From: Hominicoprocola sp963654505
GTDB lineage: Bacteria; Bacillota; Clostridia; Oscillospirales; Oscillospiraceae
Assembly: GCA_963654505.1 (NCBI GenBank)
Contig: CAVKBJ010000080.1
Span: 1 to 11,110 of the forward strand
Length of the DNA stretch: 11,110 nucleotides
Direction: 5' to 3'
Each line of letters opens with the position of its first letter. Position 1 is the stretch's first letter. This document shows, in pieces, positions 7,187-11,110 of the stretch. Below the pieces are notes generated by a model. That model saw only the letters and a program-made list of their open reading frames with translations. It had not been told where the DNA came from and did not search any database. The position numbers and the translations under genes are program-made.

Positions 7187-7238
7187 TATGTCCGACATAT
7201 CTGCGATAAATTATATTGATATTACAACGAAAAGTCAA
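7187..7238 (-). promoter_or_regulatory. TRAP operon promoter with operator
   Basis: On the minus strand TTGACT (7233-7238) and TATAAT (7210-7215) are spaced 17 bases, a near-perfect sigma-70/SigA promoter. The palindrome TATGTCGGACATA at 7187-7199 lies just after the expected transcription start. That placement suits repression by blocking initiation. It shares the TGTC-N-GACA core with the two transketolase operators. The leader to the dctP start is about 60 bases. Confidence 0.85.
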
Positions 7239-7465
7239 TAGCGTTCCTCATTTCCGACGTTTTCTACAAAAATTTTGAATGAATTTATGAAAAAAGTCAA
7301 ATTGACTCCGCATGGATGATGTCGGCAAGCGTAAAACCGCCGCATAGCCGCAAGCGGGATCTATGATCGTCCACGCTATGTCTTGTCGGCATGATCAGAT
7401 GTGGAAAAGCCTTTTCTATTGAAAAAGGTATCCTGCACGGCAACGAGATTTAGCCTTATTACCGC
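7239..7465. other. Intergenic stretch without a recognised gene
   Basis: Between the TRAP promoter and the integrase remnant the DNA is first AT-rich (7239-7300), then of mixed composition. A minus-strand frame is open for about 50 codons from 7449 to a TGA at 7297-7299, with one internal ATG at 7390-7392. From that ATG it reads MPTRHSVDDHRSRLRLCGGF and ends HAESI. It has no evident ribosome binding site and I recognise no family. It may be a gene fragment from the same mobile element as the adjacent integrase relic, or chance. Confidence 0.35.
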
Positions 7466-7780
7466 TCAAGCGTTCGAAACGCTCTTGATAAACCGCTCCA
7501 TGCGGGCTACGCTGCCCTGTCTCATTTTTTCCGAAACGTGACCGTACACATCCAACGTGAAAGCAGCGGTGGCGTGGCCGAGGTTGCTCTGCACGGTTTT
7601 CATGTCATCGCCGGACTTCAAGCTGTTTACGGCGTATGTGTGCCGCAGGTCATGAACGCTGCAAGGTTTGTTCCCGATATGGTCTGTCGAGTAGGGCCAT
7701 AACGGAGGGCGCGGCTTACAGGCTGTGACGGTGCCTTTCTTGAAATCAATGCAATCTCAGGTCAGGCTGAGAATCTCCAT
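7466..7780 (-). pseudogene. Tyrosine integrase remnant with in-frame stop
   Basis: The minus strand encodes the C-terminal part of a phage-type integrase. MEILSLT is followed by TGA, then DCIDFKKGTVT. After a shortened middle comes VHDLRHTYAVNSLKSGDDMK, the HxLRH catalytic box, then TVQSNLGHATAAFTLDVYGH with the LGH motif and nucleophilic tyrosine, and a tail ending in TGA at 7466-7468. The TGA near 7757-7759 stands where a tryptophan is usual before the D-IDF segment. About 16 codons separate GTVT from the DHIGNKPCS preceding the HxLRH box, far fewer than in intact integrases, so an internal deletion is likely. The N-terminal half is gone. The gene is dead. Its tail differs from the remnant at 199-347, so it came from a different element. 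Confidence 0.82.
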
Positions 7781-7921
7781 GCTTGGTTGCCGTATCACAG
7801 TCGCTGTGATTGCTTATTCCTGTTCTCTGACTTTTTTCTCAAAATGATCATCATTATCTATGCACGGACACCTTCCAAAATGATTTCGTGCGCGGCATAT
7901 TTCCTTTATAAAAAGACACAG
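7781..7921. other. Intergenic stretch, no gene seen
   Basis: This AT-rich stretch lies between the integrase remnant and the dipeptidase terminator. It contains a small hairpin, ATCACAG (7794-7800) with CTGTGAT (7804-7810), and the T-run belonging to the terminator. I see no coding frame with a start and ribosome binding site, and no RNA gene. Confidence 0.4.
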
Positions 7922-7965
7922 CGCTGAAGGGAGACACTCCGTAAAGAAGTCGTCTCCCTTCGGCG
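7913..7965 (-). terminator. Terminator after the dipeptidase gene
   Basis: Arms 7922-7935 and 7952-7965 match at 13 of 14 positions around a 16-base loop. On the minus strand the stem is followed by CTGTGT and then a run of five T. It lies about 55 bases past the dipeptidase stop and is a plausible intrinsic terminator for the DUF819-transglutaminase-dipeptidase block. Confidence 0.7.
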
Positions 7966-8020
7966 TTTGTAATCAGCCGGAATGATGGGAATTGCAGGAA
8001 CCGCATCCTTTCAGAAGGGA

Positions 8021-8971
8021 TCATTTCAGGTTCTTATGGAAGAACGCCTGCGCGTTCTTGTACATCACGCCGTCCGCGTCCTCCTGCGAAACGCCGCGGG
8101 AGAGCAGATACTCATAGATCGCGGCGGCCTTGGCGGGCGTGTTCAGGCATTCCGGCAGCACGGAACCGTCGAAATCCGAACCGAGGGCAAGATTTTTCCG
8201 CCCGCCCAGTTCGAAGAAGTGCATGGCGTGGCGGTAGAGGTCGTCAAGGCTCTTCACCTCGCCGTCATCGCGCAGGAACTTCACAAAGTAGTTCAGTCCG
8301 ATCAGGCAGCCGCGGCGCACCATCTCGCGGATCATATCGTCCGTCAGGTTGCGCTTGTGGGAACACAGCGCGCGGGCGTTGGAGTGCGTGGCGGCGAAAG
8401 GCTTTTCCGCCACCTCCAGAAGGTCGGCAAAGCCGCGGTCATTGAGGTGGGACACGTCCACCAGAATGTTTTCCTTTTCCATCTCGCGCACGGCGGCACG
8501 GCCGAAATCGCTCAGGCCGTGATCGGTGGTGTGGCCGGAGCCGAGTTCGTTCTCACCGTTCCATGTGAGCGTGATGGCGCGCACGCCCTGCTCGGCGAGC
8601 GTGTGAACGCGGCTGAGGTCGCCGGCGAGCGCGCTGCCGTTCTCGATGGTCAGGAACGCGGCGGTCTTGCCCTCCGCCCATGCTTTCTCCATATCGCCGG
8701 CATTGCGGCAGGGAGCCACGCGGTCGCGGAATTTTTCCATCTGCCGGTAGAAGTTCGCGCGGTTTTTCTCAAAGTAGTCGATAGCCGCCTGCCCGCATTC
8801 CTCGTCAGGGATGAACACGGCGTAGAATTGCGCCCAGTGAACGTCCTCGGACATGGCGGACAGTGACAGCACACGGCCGGGGTCGTCGAGCGTGTCGGGA
8901 TTGCCGGTGTTCGCGTATTTCCAGTCGGCCAGCGTGTCGCAGTGCAGATCGATCAATCCATAGCTGTTCAT
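8021..8971 (-). CDS. Dipeptidase, peptidase family M19
   Basis: This 316-residue zinc dipeptidase belongs to the membrane (renal) dipeptidase family, which hydrolyses dipeptides including ones with a D-residue at the C-terminal position. No signal peptide is present, so it should act in the cytoplasm, as usual for bacterial members. The binuclear metal site is visible: H10 and D12 in LIDLHCDTL, E110 in TIENGSAL as bridging glutamate, H175 in VDVSHLND and H196 in ATHSNARAL. D266 in GSDFDG is the catalytic-site aspartate. The start at 8969-8971 has AAAGGAAG upstream. The longer in-frame reading to 9445 only overlaps the preceding gene. That gene stops 4 bases before this ATG, so the two are translationally coupled. 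Length and motifs are normal; the physiological peptide is unknown. Confidence 0.92.
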   Translation of the reverse strand: MNSYGLIDLHCDTLADWKYANTGNPDTLDDPGRVLSLSAMSEDVHWAQFYAVFIPDEECGQAAIDYFEKNRANFYRQMEKFRDRVAPCRNAGDMEKAWAEGKTAAFLTIENGSALAGDLSRVHTLAEQGVRAITLTWNGENELGSGHTTDHGLSDFGRAAVREMEKENILVDVSHLNDRGFADLLEVAEKPFAATHSNARALCSHKRNLTDDMIREMVRRGCLIGLNYFVKFLRDDGEVKSLDDLYRHAMHFFELGGRKNLALGSDFDGSVLPECLNTPAKAAAIYEYLLSRGVSQEDADGVMYKNAQAFFHKNLK

Positions 8972-8975
8972 AAAA

Positions 8976-10394
8976 TCAAGCTTCCTTTCTTTGCTGTGCA
9001 AGAGCTTTTTGGGGAAGTTCCTCGCAGAGAAGGACTTCCTTGCTGCGCTCAAATTCGCCGTATCCGAGGCCGCGCTCCGCCGTTTCAATCTCGCCGGTCT
9101 GATTGTCGTAGGGATCGGCGCGCCAATGCCGTTTGGGAACGGTGAACGGCGCCTGAAACGCATTGTTTGCAACCATGCGGTAGGCGTCGAGGTTGCCGAA
9201 ATAGAACCGGCGGCGCGCCTCGTTCCGCGCACGCACGGCGGCGATGCCGTAGCTCGGGTCGGCGTAGAGCCAGCCGTAAGGCGCGACGTAGAAGCGCGCC
9301 CAGTCATGCCCGCCGCAGAAGTCCGGCTCGACGGCAAGGCCACTCTGCCATTGGGCGGGAATGCCCGTGCAGCGACAAAGCGTGACGAACAGCAGCGCGA
9401 ACACGCCGCAGTCGCCCGTATAGCTCCGCGCCGCGGATTCGGCAATGTTTTCCAAAATGAAGTAGGCGGGCATGAAAGTGTACTTCATATTCAGCGTGAT
9501 GAAATCGTAGAAGACGCGGGCCTTTTCCAGCGGACTGTCCACGCCCTCCGTCAACGTCTGCACCAATGCGCGGAGATAGGGCGTAAAGACGACATGCGGC
9601 GGCTCCTCGCCTGTATCGAAGTCAGGCTGTTCAAGAGACGGCTCGGCAACGGAAAGGTCGTGATAGCGGGCTGTGTGAATGTAGGAGTATTCGACGGAGA
9701 ACTCATGGTTTTCCGTCATCGTTTCCTCCCAGCACACGGTGCGCTGGAGCGCGTCCTCCGGCGCGATATTCCCGTTTGGGGGATAAAGCGCTTCGATGCG
9801 GATGTCGCTTTGCTGCTCGCAGGCGGCGGGCAGGGGCAGATGGACGCGCACGAACATCCCGGGCGTATAGGCTGCGTCCTTCACGCGCACGCTTGCGCGG
9901 ATACGGATACGGTTGGAAACGCTTCCGTTTTCACGCATCAGGCGGTGAACGCGGTCAAGACGGCCCTCGCCCTGCTCTTTCGTCACGCTCTCCACGCCGC
10001 GAAGCTCGACGCCCGCGCGCTCGGCAAAGGCAGGCTCCGCCTTGCACATGGCGGCAAAAAAACGGTTGAAGAAGCGCATTTCACCGCCGACGTACAGCCA
10101 GCCGATTTTGCCCGCGTCCACACGCTCGTCAAACTCCGCCCCGGTGAAGCTGGGAATGTGCGCGCGCACCTCGGCGAGCGCTTCGGCGCGCGTGAGCGGA
10201 TAGTCCGCGGGAATACGGCGCATAATCTCGCGCTCGGCGGTCAGGCAGGCGCGCAGCGCGTCGGGGATATTATCTTGTGCGAGGCGGCGGTCGATAAGCC
10301 GCACAGCTCCGTCGAAGTCGCCCCACGCCTTGTGCCTTGCAATGTCGTCCGGAAGGCCGACGTTCAGATAGCGCAGCGTATCGTTGATATTCAT
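8976..10394 (-). CDS. Transglutaminase-like domain protein
   Basis: This 472-residue protein has a transglutaminase-like (papain-fold) domain near its C-terminus. The triad is readable: C329 in YTGDCGVFALLFVTLCR, H363 in GGHDWARFYV and D379 in LYADPSYG. Members of this superfamily are usually cysteine proteases or peptidases rather than cross-linkers. Residues 1-130 appear helical and charged, and 160-270 look like beta-rich domain sequence with no motif I can name. No signal peptide or membrane segment is seen, so it is predicted cytoplasmic. Start ATG 10392-10394 has AGGAGG 8 bases upstream. It lies between the DUF819 membrane protein gene and the M19 dipeptidase, 4 bases from the latter, which suggests a shared role in breaking down an imported peptide. 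That role is inferred. Confidence 0.85.
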   Translation of the reverse strand: MNINDTLRYLNVGLPDDIARHKAWGDFDGAVRLIDRRLAQDNIPDALRACLTAEREIMRRIPADYPLTRAEALAEVRAHIPSFTGAEFDERVDAGKIGWLYVGGEMRFFNRFFAAMCKAEPAFAERAGVELRGVESVTKEQGEGRLDRVHRLMRENGSVSNRIRIRASVRVKDAAYTPGMFVRVHLPLPAACEQQSDIRIEALYPPNGNIAPEDALQRTVCWEETMTENHEFSVEYSYIHTARYHDLSVAEPSLEQPDFDTGEEPPHVVFTPYLRALVQTLTEGVDSPLEKARVFYDFITLNMKYTFMPAYFILENIAESAARSYTGDCGVFALLFVTLCRCTGIPAQWQSGLAVEPDFCGGHDWARFYVAPYGWLYADPSYGIAAVRARNEARRRFYFGNLDAYRMVANNAFQAPFTVPKRHWRADPYDNQTGEIETAERGLGYGEFERSKEVLLCEELPQKALAQQRKEA

Positions 10395-10482
10395 GGATAA
10401 GTCCTCCTTGATCGCGTGAGCGGAAGGGGCCTGTCTGCCGTGGGCAGGCTCCTCCCTTCAAGGGAAAGAAACAACAGAGTTG
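10395..10482. other. Hairpin-containing gap before transglutaminase gene
   Basis: This 88-base gap between the DUF819 stop and the transglutaminase start contains an imperfect inverted repeat, GCCTGTC near 10429-10435 with GGCAGGC near 10443-10449, flanked by GAAGG and CCTTC arms. There is no T-run on the minus strand. It may stabilise or partly attenuate the transcript rather than end it. I see no convincing promoter in the gap, so the downstream genes probably depend on transcription from beyond the window. Confidence 0.4.
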
Positions 10483-11110
10483 TTACGCCATCAGGTTGAG
10501 CAGCCAGCCCATACCGAGACCGGCGAAGTTGCCGATTGCCTGACCGAAAATGCCCATCAGGACGCCGATACCGGCATAGTTGGGATTGTAGGCGACGGCG
10601 ATGATCGGCGCGGAAGCCGGACCGCCGATGTTGGCGACCGAAGCCGTGGAGACCATGCACAGATCCCAATGGAACAGCTTTGAAAGGACATACATACCAA
10701 TCACGTGGAGCACGAGGATAAACACGCCGTAAACGACCCACATCGGGGCTTCGATTAGGGCGTTGAGCGGCGCCTGCGTGGCGAGCAGAGCGACCACGGC
10801 ATAAAGCAGCACGCTGGAAAGCTCGTTCGCGGCGGGCAGATTGCCGAGCGGAGTCACGGCGCAGACAAGGCCGAGAATGGTGACGAACAGGGTGGTGCAG
10901 GTGCCTTTATCGAACATCTTCAGACCGATGTCGGCAAAACCGGCGCCCATTTTCGCGCCGACCCACTGCGAGATCGCGGAGACGATGAGGGCAAGGCCGA
11001 TCATCCATACCCAGTCGCCGGAGGTAGCTTTGGCTTTCTTTTCTTTCTCGACCTCCTCGTTAGCGACCTCGGCGATTGCGGAGAGCTTGGAGGTGTCTGC
11101 CTTAACGGCG
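10483..11110 (-). CDS. DUF819 (YjcL-like) membrane protein, partial
   Basis: The frame is open from its stop at 10483-10485 to the window edge, so the visible 208 residues are the C-terminal half of a protein whose family runs to roughly 400. A charged segment, VANEEVEKEKKAKATSGDWV, precedes the first visible membrane helix and is probably a loop. At least five hydrophobic segments follow. STASVANIGGPASAPIIAVA followed by YNPNYAGIGVLMGIFGQAIGN is the recognisable conserved part, with an NxGGPAS motif resembling inner loops of secondary carriers. An internal ATG at 11002-11004 should not be taken as the start, because the coding frame clearly continues upstream. The family is an uncharacterised transporter-like group. 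Being upstream of two peptidase-type genes, uptake of a peptide or amino acid is a reasonable but unproven guess. Confidence 0.82.
   Translation of the reverse strand, partial: AVKADTSKLSAIAEVANEEVEKEKKAKATSGDWVWMIGLALIVSAISQWVGAKMGAGFADIGLKMFDKGTCTTLFVTILGLVCAVTPLGNLPAANELSSVLLYAVVALLATQAPLNALIEAPMWVVYGVFILVLHVIGMYVLSKLFHWDLCMVSTASVANIGGPASAPIIAVAYNPNYAGIGVLMGIFGQAIGNFAGLGMGWLLNLMA

Noticed and set aside
4540..7219. Long plus-strand open frames at 4540-5679 and 6002-7219
   Set aside because: They are antisense to dctM and dctP in GC-rich DNA. The first is an implausible Arg/His/Asp-rich soluble sequence. Both opposing genes have clear family motifs.
199..7780. One integrase gene split by insertion of the catabolic cluster
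   Set aside because: Both relics contain the C-terminal tyrosine region with different sequences, so they are from two genes, not two halves of one.
8972..9445. N-terminal extension of the dipeptidase to 9445
   Set aside because: The extension is out-of-frame reading of the transglutaminase gene; the M19 domain begins right at the ATG at 8971, which has its own ribosome binding site.
7982..10400. Plus-strand open frames at 7982-8866 and 8991-10400
   Set aside because: They are antisense to the dipeptidase and transglutaminase genes, whose catalytic residues are all readable; the plus-strand products match nothing I know.
1..11110. CRISPR arrays, tRNA or rRNA genes, intact insertion sequences
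   Set aside because: I saw no regularly spaced repeats, cloverleaf sequences, rRNA segments or transposase genes on either strand.

Overview
The window reads as a GC-rich Bacillota chromosome, most likely a gut clostridium of the Oscillospiraceae type. This rests on strong AGGAGG-type ribosome binding sites, TTGACT/TATAAT promoters, a lipoprotein with a Gram-positive style lipobox, split transketolases and a DctPQM TRAP system. The genus assignment is inference. Every intact gene lies on the minus strand, so the biological order runs from the right end to the left end.

Right block (11110 to about 7922, reading leftwards): the C-terminal half of a DUF819 (YjcL-like) membrane protein cut by the window edge, a cytoplasmic transglutaminase-fold protein, and an M19 membrane-dipeptidase family enzyme. 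The last two are separated by only 4 bases, and the block ends in a hairpin terminator. It looks like a peptide-handling set, possibly a carrier plus two peptidase-type enzymes.

Junction (about 7780 to 7239): a broken 3' end of a phage-type tyrosine integrase with an in-frame TGA, then sequence with no recognisable gene.

Central block (7238 to 456): a carbohydrate or organic-acid uptake and catabolism cluster. A textbook promoter drives TRAP genes dctP-dctQ-dctM, which end in a strong terminator. A second promoter drives a two-subunit transketolase and a ketopantoate-reductase-like dehydrogenase, followed by a large inverted repeat. A FadR/FCD-type GntR regulator with its own promoter completes it. 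I read four palindromes of the form T-N-GT-NNN-AC-N-A at these three promoters: one at the regulator, two at the transketolase and one at the TRAP promoter. Three share the core TGTC-N-GACA. The likely logic is that the regulator represses itself and both operons until the imported compound or a derivative appears. The substrate cannot be named. There is no kinase, aldolase or isomerase in the cluster, so phosphorylation, if needed, is done elsewhere.

Left block (455 to 1): a second, different integrase 3' remnant with its tyrosine motif, a possible truncated gene start directly after the regulator, and two hairpins at the edge. The catabolic cluster is therefore bracketed by two unrelated integrase relics in the same orientation, which suggests a repeatedly used integration site or an old island.
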